DNA of 54,538 nucleotides from an uncultured bacterium (GTDB lineage: Bacteria; Babelota; Babeliae; Babelales; CAIQNR01), in the NCBI GenBank assembly GCA_903873255.1, contig CAIQNR010000031.1, forward strand, positions 1 through 54,538, in the 5' to 3' direction. The translations under genes and the position numbers were made by a program. The notes beneath the pieces are model-generated. The model saw nothing but the letters and a program-made list of their open reading frames with translations. It was not told the DNA's origin and did not search any database. The first letter of the stretch is position 1. Each line of letters begins with the position of its first letter. Shown piece by piece: positions 25,288 through 33,138 of the stretch.

Positions 25288-25669
25288 CTTCTCCCTTTGG
25301 TCCAAAAGAATATAATTCGTAAGGATGTTCGCCCTGTGCAGTTCTTTCGTATTGGAAATCATTGTTCCAATTATCAACTTTTATTTTATCCATGTAAGGG
25401 CCTGCCCACTTAGCACCAATACGTTCATCGCTTGGCTTTTCTGCAAGATCATTAAGTTCTGTTGGATAGCTACCTGTATCAGCATAGAAAATATCAATCG
25501 ATTGCTTAAAACCTTTTAAATCAGATTTTGTTGAACTAATTCTTTGTTTATCAAGAACCCCAGTCAAATTAACAACTGCTACACCCGCTACAATCGCCAT
25601 AATTGCAACTGCTATAATAATTTCTATTAAACTGAATCCAGAGCGGAGCGATCTTTGTAGTACCTTCAT
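25250..25669 (-). CDS. gspG: Major pseudopilin GspG
   Basis: A 139-residue major pseudopilin, the main shaft subunit of the type II secretion pseudopilus. Leader MKVLQRSLRSG is cut before FSLIEIIIAVAIMAIVAGV. The globular part keeps the GspG pattern: FYADTGSYPTELNDL, then GPYMDK, then DNWNNDFQYE. The last replaces the usual D-P-W-G near the calcium site and is followed by YELYSFGPKGEDA. AAAGG precedes the ATG. The usual calcium-loop acidic residues appear present. Confidence 0.93.
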   Translation of the reverse strand: MKVLQRSLRSGFSLIEIIIAVAIMAIVAGVAVVNLTGVLDKQRISSTKSDLKGFKQSIDIFYADTGSYPTELNDLAEKPSDERIGAKWAGPYMDKIKVDNWNNDFQYERTAQGEHPYELYSFGPKGEDAPEEERLTVWE

Positions 25670-25688
25670 AAAAACCTTTCATCATATA

Positions 25689-26903
25689 TTAGTGAACCAT
25701 ACTGCTCATCTTCATAATTGGCATGGTGATACCCATAATAACAAATCCAACTATCAATGCTGTTACTAATGTCATCATAGGATTTAGCAATGCTGCTAGT
25801 CCATCAGCAAATTCAGTTAATTCTTTTTCATACGTATCGCCTACACCAATAAGCATCATATCTAATTTTCCCGTTTCTTCACCAGTGCTAATTAAATAGG
25901 TTGCCATTGGAGGAAAAATGCCAGTTTGCTTAAGATACTGTGCTATTTTACCTTGTTTTATAATTTTTTCTCGTGCTTCTTTTAAAGATTCTTTCAAAAC
26001 TCTGTTGTCAACAATGTTACAAACAATGTCGAGCGCCTCTGATAAGTTAACGCCACCTTCTAGCAGCATGCCCAATGTTTTTGAAAATTGAACAATTGCA
26101 CCAATCTTTGTAAATGTACTTATAACTGGCATTTTTAATTTAAAGCGATCAAAATTAAGAGCGCCACTTTTAGTTGATTTCCAATACAAAAATGCCATCA
26201 CAACACTCACAATCGATCCAATCAGCACCACATAATGATTCAAAATAATACCTGACATCGCAACTAAAAGTACTGTTGCAAAAGGCAAATCGCCACCTTG
26301 TTGTTCAAAAATACCCATTAACTTAGGAACTATGGTTGTCATAAGACCAATAACAACCAAAAAGATAAGGCCCAATTGTATCAATGGCATACGAATAGCA
26401 TCTGTAATTTTTCCGCTTAATTCTTCGCTTCGTTCAAGATACTGAGTTAAACGATCAAGAATAACTTCTAATTTCCCGCTCGCTTCCCCTGCACGAATTA
26501 GTTGGATATATAAATTTTCAAAATCATGGGGATAACTGCTCATACCATCTGCCAAACCTTGTCCCTCTTTAAGGCCATCTTTAAGAGACACAATAATGCG
26601 ATGCATACGCCCTGTAAATTGCTCAATCAAAAGTTCAATAGCAGGAAGTAATGGGATACCTGATTTTAAAAGCACGGAAAGCTGTTTCGTGAATAATATT
26701 TTCTCTTTGAGTGTGATTGAACTAGAAAAAAGGCGTTCTAAGAAACTTTCCGACTGTATCGCTTTGTGTGCGGCAACAATAGAATATGCTAAAAGACCTT
26801 TACGCTGCAACAACTCGCGCGCTGAACCTTCAGAAGGTGCATCAAGAGAGCCTGTTACTTTTTTGCCGTCACGAGAAAATGCTTGGTATACAAACAAAGC
26901 CAT
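25689..26903 (-). CDS. gspF: Type II secretion inner-membrane platform protein GspF
   Basis: A 404-residue polytopic platform protein around which the pseudopilus is assembled. The N-terminus FVYQAFSRDGKKVTGSLDAPS is characteristic of GspF/PilC. Two T2SSF domains follow, with FTKQLSVLLKSGIPLLPAIELL in the first and FSKTLGMLLEGGVNLSEALDI in the second. Three membrane segments lie near 165-190, 215-235 and 370-395. AAGGTGA precedes the ATG. A promoter candidate (TTGATT at 26981-26976, TATGAC at 26958-26953, 17-base spacing) could drive the whole gspF-K-mlaD operon. GspE and GspD are not nearby. Confidence 0.93.
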   Translation of the reverse strand: MALFVYQAFSRDGKKVTGSLDAPSEGSARELLQRKGLLAYSIVAAHKAIQSESFLERLFSSSITLKEKILFTKQLSVLLKSGIPLLPAIELLIEQFTGRMHRIIVSLKDGLKEGQGLADGMSSYPHDFENLYIQLIRAGEASGKLEVILDRLTQYLERSEELSGKITDAIRMPLIQLGLIFLVVIGLMTTIVPKLMGIFEQQGGDLPFATVLLVAMSGIILNHYVVLIGSIVSVVMAFLYWKSTKSGALNFDRFKLKMPVISTFTKIGAIVQFSKTLGMLLEGGVNLSEALDIVCNIVDNRVLKESLKEAREKIIKQGKIAQYLKQTGIFPPMATYLISTGEETGKLDMMLIGVGDTYEKELTEFADGLAALLNPMMTLVTALIVGFVIMGITMPIMKMSSMVH

Positions 26904-27017
26904 TATTTCACCTTTTTACATCTACCATGTTACATATGCATATGAATTATTAGTCATAAAACAAAAGCGTACACTAATCAATGATTCATAAAAAAACGGC
27001 TTTGTATTCTTATTTTT

Positions 27018-27953
27018 TTATTGTGCACTATCAGATAAAAACTCAGTGTAATACTGAATTTTTGGTGCGCCTAAATGTTGTTCTAAAACATCTTGCCACA
27101 AATTCCAGTGCCATCCACCAAAAGCAATTATTACCGTATTGTGTGTTTTAAGAGATTCAAAAAGAGTTGTTAATGCATGTTGATCACGAACATAAATATG
27201 TTCAAAAAACATCATATCCCCTTTTTTGAAATTAAAAAATTCAAGAATGCCTTCAAAGGGCATTTCTGCTTTTAAATCTAAATTTTTCTTAATTTTACTC
27301 TTAATAACATAATCATACGCAGACTTTGTAAACGTTGGATATCCTAAAAATTGGGATCCTAAATAAACACCAAAACCAAAAATATCTTCTTCTGAATAGC
27401 CCTTGTTTCTCAAAAACTGCATAGTCTCGTCATACGGCAAATCGGCACAAGCAAATGAAATGCCTCGCTTATCTGCTTCATAACAAAATAAACCCATTTC
27501 TGTAGTTGCATGAGGTTTAAAATACCCAATTATCTTATCCCACCAACTTGGCTCATATACTTTTTTTGTATGATTAACATTACTCTCATTAATGTTAATT
27601 TCTTTACCAAAAACGATTCGATTTCCAAAAGATGTTGATTCATACAAAACCTGTGCATCTTGAGGCAAAGAAGCCATAAGTTTATGTATCATTTTGAAAG
27701 GAATACCATCTTTATAAGAACTATGAAGCGACCCAAAAACAATAACTTGTTTACCTTTAAATTCACCTTTAGTTGGCTCATACGTAGCTACAAAAGCACC
27801 TCTTTGTAGCAAATCTGTATTTGCTATCTGAAATTCACTCACTTGAGTAATTTTGCGTAATTTTGAAATATCCACTTGCTTCCCTTCTGATGCATGCGCC
27901 GAAAGCAACATGGTCAATACTAAAAAACCTGAAATAACTATTCTACGAATCAT
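27018..27953 (-). CDS. Exported TraB/GumN-like protein
   Basis: A 311-residue protein with a signal peptide (residues 1-21, ending SAHASE). Two motifs resemble the TraB/GumN/PrgY fold: FGSLHSSYKDG (GxxH type, with a later VLYES) and FGGWHWNLW near the end (second GxxH). In that fold these residues form a putative metal-dependent peptidase-like site. The match is to motif pattern only; overall similarity to any characterised member cannot be judged here. It is probably periplasmic. A promoter candidate is at 28004-28031. Confidence 0.55.
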   Translation of the reverse strand: MIRRIVISGFLVLTMLLSAHASEGKQVDISKLRKITQVSEFQIANTDLLQRGAFVATYEPTKGEFKGKQVIVFGSLHSSYKDGIPFKMIHKLMASLPQDAQVLYESTSFGNRIVFGKEININESNVNHTKKVYEPSWWDKIIGYFKPHATTEMGLFCYEADKRGISFACADLPYDETMQFLRNKGYSEEDIFGFGVYLGSQFLGYPTFTKSAYDYVIKSKIKKNLDLKAEMPFEGILEFFNFKKGDMMFFEHIYVRDQHALTTLFESLKTHNTVIIAFGGWHWNLWQDVLEQHLGAPKIQYYTEFLSDSAQ

Positions 27954-28003
27954 GCTTTTAAAACCCCATGTATATCTGGAAAAATTTCCATTTGATAAGC
28001 ATT

Positions 28004-28031
28004 AGAATAGCAGAAGGGCCCATTTAATCAA
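28004..28031 (-). promoter_or_regulatory. Candidate promoter for the TraB-like gene
   Basis: Minus-strand TTGATT (28031-28026), 16-base spacer, TATTCT (28009-28004), about 50 bases before the start at 27953. Confidence 0.4.
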
Positions 28032-28053
28032 TTAAGGCAATGAATATATGCCG

Positions 28054-28426
28054 CTATCTATAAAACATAGAATGCAGGACTAAGGCATGATTTAATGATA
28101 CTTTCATAAAATAATTAGTGATATAAAGACCCGCTACAGGAATAGAACTCATAGCTGCATAATAGGCCAGAAGGGCTTTTACAGGATGGCTAGATATTTT
28201 TTTGAATTGATCAAATTGCTCTTTTAAAATCTTTTTTTATCCGCATTACTGTGCTTAAGAAAAGCATATGTAGCCACAGCAACTTCAAAAGCATCGTATG
28301 CTAAAGACATATAACCCATAGAACTCATACCATAAATAGTAGCTTTCAATACTGGTGCAACATACCAACCATGCACTGTCATAGATGAAATACCCAAAGA
28401 AAATATCAATATATATACTTTTTCAT
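28054..28426 (-). pseudogene. Disrupted small exported membrane-protein gene (two frameshifts)
   Basis: An ATG at 28426 preceded by AGGAG opens MKKYIY and meets TGA after six codons. Removing one TA from the TATATATAT run restores a signal peptide (MKKYILIFSLGISSMTVHG) fused to the downstream frame. That frame (VLKATIYGMSSMGYMSLAYD...) stops at TAA after the A7 run (28234-28240). Adding one A there continues it for about 56 more codons (KEQFDQFKKISSHPVKALL, then YYAAMSSIPVAGLYITNYF) to TAG at 28054. The intact product would be about 120 residues with two membrane segments. Both lesions are in simple repeats, so it may be a fresh pseudogene or slippage-controlled. Confidence 0.75.
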
Positions 28427-28604
28427 ACTATCTCCTATCGCAATAAAAATCATAATTGAAATAATCATATAAAAAAATAATATACGATTACAACAATTTG
28501 AGAATCTGTAAAAAAATAGATATTTGCTTCATAAAAAATATCTTACTAGAATAACAAATTATGCCTTATCTAACCCCTAGTAATTATTATTAAAGGAGTT
28601 TGTT

Positions 28605-29723
28605 GTGAACAAAAAAGTATCCTTCCTGCTCTTTACCCTCATCTGCTTTTCATTCAAAGCAAGCAACCAGTTTATGCAAGATTCTGAAACTCAATACGAA
28701 GAAGCAAAAAAAGAGTCTCGTCGCGATAAAAAAAGACGAGACATTAAGAAAAAACAGGAGGCAGAAAGACAAGAGGAAGAAAATCAAAATGTATCTCGCC
28801 TTTCATTTAATACTGATAACTCTATCCCTGTGCTCACAGTAAAAAACACTCAACCACAAATAAAAAAAGTATCATTTTTTTGCTACCCCCTTGTTTTTAC
28901 ATCGGATGGAATAGCATCATTTTTTAACCATAGTTTTAATAGAGAAGAGTATGGCAAAGAATTTTTGCCCCATAACCTTTCCCATCTAAGCCAAATTATT
29001 TGTCATGGACAAACAGCTGGCCTTTCTAAAGAATTTACGGAAGGAGCCATTCGCTTATTTCATCAAAAACTAAAAATGTGCCCTTACATAAGCGCTCCTG
29101 CCGTTGAAAAATTCTTAGATCAAACTGCTCCTTACCTTGAGCTTCAACTTGCAAAAAGAGAGTTCAGCTTATGGGGAGAGATTAAAGACACATTAGTAGA
29201 TCGCTTTAAATCTCAATTTTCATTTCTACAAGATGATCCTTTAGGCTTTTTTGAACATGTTTCAAAAGAACTTGATGAAAAAATAACTACCAACATTATT
29301 TCACCTGAACGTGCACGCGCTACACTGGTAAAGTTTTTAAACAGCGGCCTTGATAAAATTATCTGGAGCCCTGATGACCAAGAACGAACCTGGGAATCGT
29401 TTAAAAAACTGGGAGGTTCACTTGAATATCTCCATAAAACAAGAGTAATTCCTGATCCTCTTGATGTTAATGATCTCTATTGGTCACTTGTTGAACGGTA
29501 TTGCTATTTTCTTGAGCTTGTAGGGACACAACTTAACTTAGAAACATGCCAACGCATCAAAAAAGATATTGCGGAAAAAAATATTTCTTGGCTTTTAACC
29601 TCAGAACAAGAAAAAGGGATTACTACCAAATTAGAAAAAATTGCACATGCCGTTATGGAAACAGAAGCACGAATACTCGCAAAAAATAATGGTATTTTTA
29701 CAGAAAAAATGTTTATGCAATAA
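28605..29723 (+). CDS. Exported helical protein, unknown function
   Basis: Unrecognised 372-residue protein. It has a signal peptide (MNKKVSFLLFTLICFSFKAS), then a very basic/charged helix (ESRRDKKRRDIKKKQEAERQ, about residues 36-55). A largely helical domain follows from about 85 onward. The start is GTG at 28605, fixed by AAGGAG six bases upstream and by the signal peptide. It lies at the start of a run of same-strand exported genes. It is not obviously related to the others. Confidence 0.72.
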   Translation: MNKKVSFLLFTLICFSFKASNQFMQDSETQYEEAKKESRRDKKRRDIKKKQEAERQEEENQNVSRLSFNTDNSIPVLTVKNTQPQIKKVSFFCYPLVFTSDGIASFFNHSFNREEYGKEFLPHNLSHLSQIICHGQTAGLSKEFTEGAIRLFHQKLKMCPYISAPAVEKFLDQTAPYLELQLAKREFSLWGEIKDTLVDRFKSQFSFLQDDPLGFFEHVSKELDEKITTNIISPERARATLVKFLNSGLDKIIWSPDDQERTWESFKKLGGSLEYLHKTRVIPDPLDVNDLYWSLVERYCYFLELVGTQLNLETCQRIKKDIAEKNISWLLTSEQEKGITTKLEKIAHAVMETEARILAKNNGIFTEKMFMQ

Positions 29724-29758
29724 TCGCACAATTGTTTTTATAAGCGATCAAGCTAAAC

Positions 29759-29764
29759 TATAAT
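29759..29764 (+). promoter_or_regulatory. Candidate -10 element for the gene at 29814
   Basis: Perfect TATAAT at 29759-29764, about 50 bases before the start. The best upstream -35 (TTGTTT, 29732-29737) is at a poor spacing of 21 bases. Confidence 0.35.
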
Positions 29765-29813
29765 CGTTATTTTAAAACCGGCCCTATGTACCATCTTTTT
29801 TAAGGAGCTCCCC

Positions 29814-30479
29814 ATGAAAAAATTACTCATATGCTTACTGGTAGTATCAGCAATGCCAGCTTTTTCATCTGATGATTTTTCAGTAAAAAATTTAGATGCA
29901 AAAACAATCACAAAACTCAACACGCCTACTATTACAAAAATACTTTCCAGCTTTCTTGCTGAAGTTAAAGCAATACTCACCTATACTACCCATACAGAAA
30001 ACAGTTCAGCTCTTGTTCAAGAATATCTTGCATGTTTTGGAGAAAACGATTTAAACGATATGAGCTCTTTAAAACTTTTAGAAATTGTAGAAGAGATTGT
30101 TGTTATTCATAAAAAACATACCAATGAAATAGATTTAGAAACAGATGCATCCCTCGCATTTACCGCAGATCTATTGATAAACAAACCTAATACACTTGCA
30201 GCACGCAACGTTTACTTTATTTATGCTATTTACCGCATGCTTCTTCTTCCTCTTTCAATTTCTGATATTGAGCTTGATGCAGCAACACAAAGTAAAATTA
30301 ATGCTCTTTCTGTTCTTCAATATCCAACGAATCACTCTCTTGATGAAGTTAAGCAAGCTCTTTCTATAGCAACTTCAAGTAGTCTTAAAACAAAAGATAA
30401 AATAGATACTTTTAAAGAATTATATATCAGCAGTTTGCTTAAAATTAAGCTCAATATCCAAAACGAAACACAAGAGTAA
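29814..30479 (+). CDS. Exported helical protein, paralogue of the gene at 31571
   Basis: A 221-residue protein with signal peptide MKKLLICLLVVSAMPAFSS. The mature part is helical and aligns by eye with the product of 31571. Shared landmarks are ILTY versus ILMY, ADLLINKPNTLAAR versus ANILVNNPGEIAPQ, LSVLQYPTNHSLDEVKQAL versus LKMLKNPATSTVQEVEKGL, and a following T-K-D/E-K-I. The two therefore belong to one family, with the tail of 31571 absent here. TTTTTAAGGAG supplies a strong ribosome site. Function is unknown. Confidence 0.75.
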   Translation: MKKLLICLLVVSAMPAFSSDDFSVKNLDAKTITKLNTPTITKILSSFLAEVKAILTYTTHTENSSALVQEYLACFGENDLNDMSSLKLLEIVEEIVVIHKKHTNEIDLETDASLAFTADLLINKPNTLAARNVYFIYAIYRMLLLPLSISDIELDAATQSKINALSVLQYPTNHSLDEVKQALSIATSSSLKTKDKIDTFKELYISSLLKIKLNIQNETQE

Positions 30480-30565
30480 ATACGATGGGGAGCTCAAAAT
30501 TCTCCCTACAAAGAACTTCTAATAACTATAAAATCCAAAGCTCTCTCCTGAATAAATAATATCTA

Positions 30566-30652
30566 CCGCTCGCTTCGAGTGTTTACCGCTAGGTAAATGT
30601 ATCGAAACGTAAAATTCTTAAGGGATCGATCCAAAAAAATCGATCCTTTTTT
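30566..30652 (+). other. Cluster of three RNA hairpins ending in a terminator
   Basis: In the 288-base gap after the gene at 29814 there are two small stems: CTCG/CGAG (30569-30579) and TTTACC/GGTAAA with a four-base loop (30582-30597). A terminator follows at 30621-30652. This could be a structured 3' end or a short noncoding RNA. No RNA family is recognised. The rest of the gap holds only a weak GGGAG/CTCCC stem (30488-30506). Confidence 0.3.
30621..30652 (+). terminator. Rho-independent terminator
   Basis: GGATCGAT (30623-30630) pairs perfectly with ATCGATCC (30639-30646) around an eight-base loop, then six T. It separates the gene at 29814 from the paralogue block starting at 30768. Confidence 0.85.
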
Positions 30653-30694
30653 ATGTCAAAAATAAGCCTATAACAACTTTTTCATGCAAAACTC

Positions 30695-30724
30695 TTGATT
30701 TTAATCATGTAAAAAAACGATACT
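30695..30724 (+). promoter_or_regulatory. Candidate promoter for the gene pair 30768/31571
   Basis: TTGATT (30695-30700), 18 bases, GATACT (30719-30724), about 44 bases before the chosen start. Confidence 0.4.
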
Positions 30725-30767
30725 AATTACAGATAGAAAGTTTTTAAATTACATGGAAGGTTATGAT

Positions 30768-31535
30768 ATGAGGCGTTTTTTAACAGTTATTTTCTTATTT
30801 GCTTATAATTCTGATGCATTATGCAATAGCAATTTTGATACAACAAAAAAAATGGTGTCTCAACTTAATGCCGTGGGGCAGACACCGAGATTCAATAGTG
30901 AGGTCGAATTTCTTAGCTTTATGAATTGCAGGGAAAGGAAGAGGCTAGATGTGCATTACAGGGAAATGGTGGAGCGACGCGGTAGGAGGGGAAATGAGAG
31001 TGTGGCTATTAGATCATTAAATGACCAACCTATTATTATTGAAAATTCTTCTACCCCATTTAATAAAGTATTAGTTTATTTTTATACAAACGGTAGCGTA
31101 CGAACCATTATTACACAGCTTAATTTCAGAGATCAGCCCGTTGATAATTTTGATTATAGCAAAGTGTATCTAATAAATACTGCTGATGGTTCTTTTTTTG
31201 GTACCTTATCAGGCCTTACATACGATGCTATAAAAGATGCCTACAAAAACCTTGCTATTACTAATATCAATCCACTTAATCAACCAACTGAAGCAACAAT
31301 TGAAACTCCAGAAAAACAAGCAGTTGAGACTGCACCTGTAGTTGATGATCTTACAGTTGCATCAGATGATGCTGCAAATACTGACACTACCTCAATTGAT
31401 CAACCAACTGAAGCAGTAGCTGAAGATATACCAGAACAATCATTTGAACCTGCACCAGCTACAAATGATGATAGAGCAGTATCAGATAATGCTGCAAATA
31501 CTAACGTTGAACCAGAAACACAATTAATAGAATAA
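30768..31535 (+). CDS. Exported protein with divergent core and repeat-rich tail
   Basis: A 255-residue protein. The signal peptide (MRRFLTVIFLFAYNSDALCN) and its leader are about 85 percent identical in DNA to those of the next gene. The tail contains two imperfect copies of a QPTEA...DDxxVASDDAANT unit, also related to the next gene's tail. The core (about residues 30-170) is unrelated to the next gene. From 30858 to 31010 it uses AGG, GAG, AAG and GTG codons far more than its neighbours. ATG at 30768 is chosen because GGAAGGTTATGAT precedes it; the ATG at 30753 lies before this site. The function is unknown. Confidence 0.7.
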   Translation: MRRFLTVIFLFAYNSDALCNSNFDTTKKMVSQLNAVGQTPRFNSEVEFLSFMNCRERKRLDVHYREMVERRGRRGNESVAIRSLNDQPIIIENSSTPFNKVLVYFYTNGSVRTIITQLNFRDQPVDNFDYSKVYLINTADGSFFGTLSGLTYDAIKDAYKNLAITNINPLNQPTEATIETPEKQAVETAPVVDDLTVASDDAANTDTTSIDQPTEAVAEDIPEQSFEPAPATNDDRAVSDNAANTNVEPETQLIE

Positions 31536-31570
31536 AAAATACTGTTTACATTTAAATGAAAGGTTATGAT

Positions 31571-32434
31571 ATGAAACGTTTTTTACCAGTTATTTTCTTA
31601 CTTGCTTACAGCTCTAATGCCCTTTGCAGTAGCAATCCAGATACTACCACAGCTCAAATAGTAAATGCATTTGATATCGCCCAAAATGCTCTACTACAAA
31701 AAGAACAAGCATTACAAATCGATCCTAATGGAAAAGAATCACAAGAAATATTCAAAAATTTAATAAATGAATTACAAAATATATTGATGTATGCAAGTTA
31801 CTGTAAAAATTTTAAGCCCTATACAGAACCAATTCTTACACTACTAAAAAACCAGAACCTAGAAACAATGTCAGCAGAAGAATCACAAATGCTTGGTCTG
31901 CAAATAGTGCTTCAACTGTCTACTATGGCCGGAAATATCCCGCAAAATAATGGTGTTCCATCCTATAAAGCAACTGCAAATATATTAGTTAATAACCCAG
32001 GAGAAATAGCACCTCAGCTTACATACCTCGTATTAGCATTAATGCGAACAATGGCTATATGGGTTGAAGCAATTGCAGATGATAAAAATATTCCAATCCC
32101 AAATACCATTCAAGAAATATTTAATGGATTAAAAATGCTTAAAAACCCTGCAACAAGTACTGTTCAAGAAGTAGAAAAGGGTCTACAAAAAATTAATCTT
32201 TTAGGATTAATAACTAATAAAGAAAAAATAAGTGAAGTTATAGCTTTTTATACAGCGATACAAAATGCCAGCCAAAATCTTGATACTCAACAAATACCTG
32301 CTCCTACTACTGAAAATACAGAGATTATAACGGATACCACACAAGCACAACCAACAAAAAATGAGCCCGTTACAGATGACGTTATTGTAGCAACAGATGA
32401 TGCTGTAAATACTGACGCGCAACCAGCAAATTAA
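31571..32434 (+). CDS. Exported helical protein with acidic tail
   Basis: A 287-residue protein with signal peptide MKRFLPVIFLLAYSSNALCS. The helical core (about 30-230) is homologous to the gene at 29814. The tail (about 235-287) is Thr/Asp-rich and shares DDAVNTD with the tail of the preceding gene. It therefore combines the signal and tail of one neighbour with the core of another. GAAAGGTTATGAT before the ATG at 31571 sets the start. It lies 35 bases after the preceding gene and is probably co-transcribed. Confidence 0.75.
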   Translation: MKRFLPVIFLLAYSSNALCSSNPDTTTAQIVNAFDIAQNALLQKEQALQIDPNGKESQEIFKNLINELQNILMYASYCKNFKPYTEPILTLLKNQNLETMSAEESQMLGLQIVLQLSTMAGNIPQNNGVPSYKATANILVNNPGEIAPQLTYLVLALMRTMAIWVEAIADDKNIPIPNTIQEIFNGLKMLKNPATSTVQEVEKGLQKINLLGLITNKEKISEVIAFYTAIQNASQNLDTQQIPAPTTENTEIITDTTQAQPTKNEPVTDDVIVATDDAVNTDAQPAN

Positions 32435-32547
32435 GCTCTATTGATACTTACTTTACCGCAACTTGCAGATGGTTATTACTGCTGATGTAATAACTGACAC
32501 AAATAATTAATACATGCGACTAAAAATCGTATAAAAAGGAGATTGTT

Positions 32548-33000
32548 ATGAAGAAGATCAGAATAATAAGCGTATTGGGATTGGGAGTTCTTGCTCTAAC
32601 ATTAAAAGCACCGGGTATTTTACTGGATATGCCTGAGAATAACCCTTCAATTCCCCTTACGAAAGAAGTACAAAATGGTTATAAAAAAATCGAGAAGATC
32701 TGGCAACAAAATAATAAAAGATCTCAGCAAAATCTTATTTCAAGGGATAAAGAAGGCCCTAGGATAAAAATAAAACAATTACAAACACAATTAGAAACAA
32801 AACAATTAGAACAACCATTATTACAAACACAACAACCAAAAAAATTAAGTACTCAAAGAGTTCGTCCTATAAAAAAGACTCTATCAAGAACTAACAGTTC
32901 CCCTCTTCTTGATGCATCTGTACCAACTGGACAAACTCAAACACAAGCTTCTTCTGAGCTTTTTGATGTATCTGTACCAACTGGACAAACTCAAACATAA
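32548..33000 (+). CDS. Exported Gln-rich repeat protein, probably truncated by a nonsense change
   Basis: A 150-residue protein. A hydrophobic N-terminus (MKKIRIISVLGLGVLALTLK) is followed by a charged, glutamine-rich helix (about 45-105) and an 18-residue tandem repeat (DASVPTGQTQTQASSELF). In the second copy the CAA of copy 1 is TAA, which ends the protein. The repeat frame continues without a break for 12 codons to TGA at 33034-33036. The strong AAAAAGGAGATTGTT leader sets the start. The function is unknown. Confidence 0.65.
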   Translation: MKKIRIISVLGLGVLALTLKAPGILLDMPENNPSIPLTKEVQNGYKKIEKIWQQNNKRSQQNLISRDKEGPRIKIKQLQTQLETKQLEQPLLQTQQPKKLSTQRVRPIKKTLSRTNSSPLLDASVPTGQTQTQASSELFDVSVPTGQTQT

Positions 33001-33018
33001 GCTTCTTCTGAGCTTTTT
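32911..33018 (+). repeat. 54-bp in-frame tandem repeat
   Basis: Two near-identical 54-base units (32911-32964 and 32965-33018) encode an 18-residue repeat, preceded and followed by degenerate partial units. The C-to-T difference at 32998 creates a stop codon. The period equals that of the repeat at 38295. Confidence 0.9.
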
Positions 33019-33093
33019 GATATAAACGTACATTGAGACAGTTCTCTATTTATTAATGCAATTATAAAAAAATAGAGATAAAATTGAATTTTT

Positions 33094-33125
33094 AAAGGGA
33101 TTTCCTAAAAAGAGATCCCTTTTTC
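33094..33125 (+). terminator. Rho-independent terminator
   Basis: AAAGGGAT (33094-33101) pairs with ATCCCTTT (33115-33122) and a T run follows. It ends the plus-strand block before the convergent outer-membrane gene. Confidence 0.75.
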
Positions 33126-33138
33126 TAATGCACTTATC

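Noticed and set aside
30488-30506. GGGAG/CTCCC stem after the gene at 29814 as terminator
   Set aside because: No T run follows; the real terminator is at 30621-30652.
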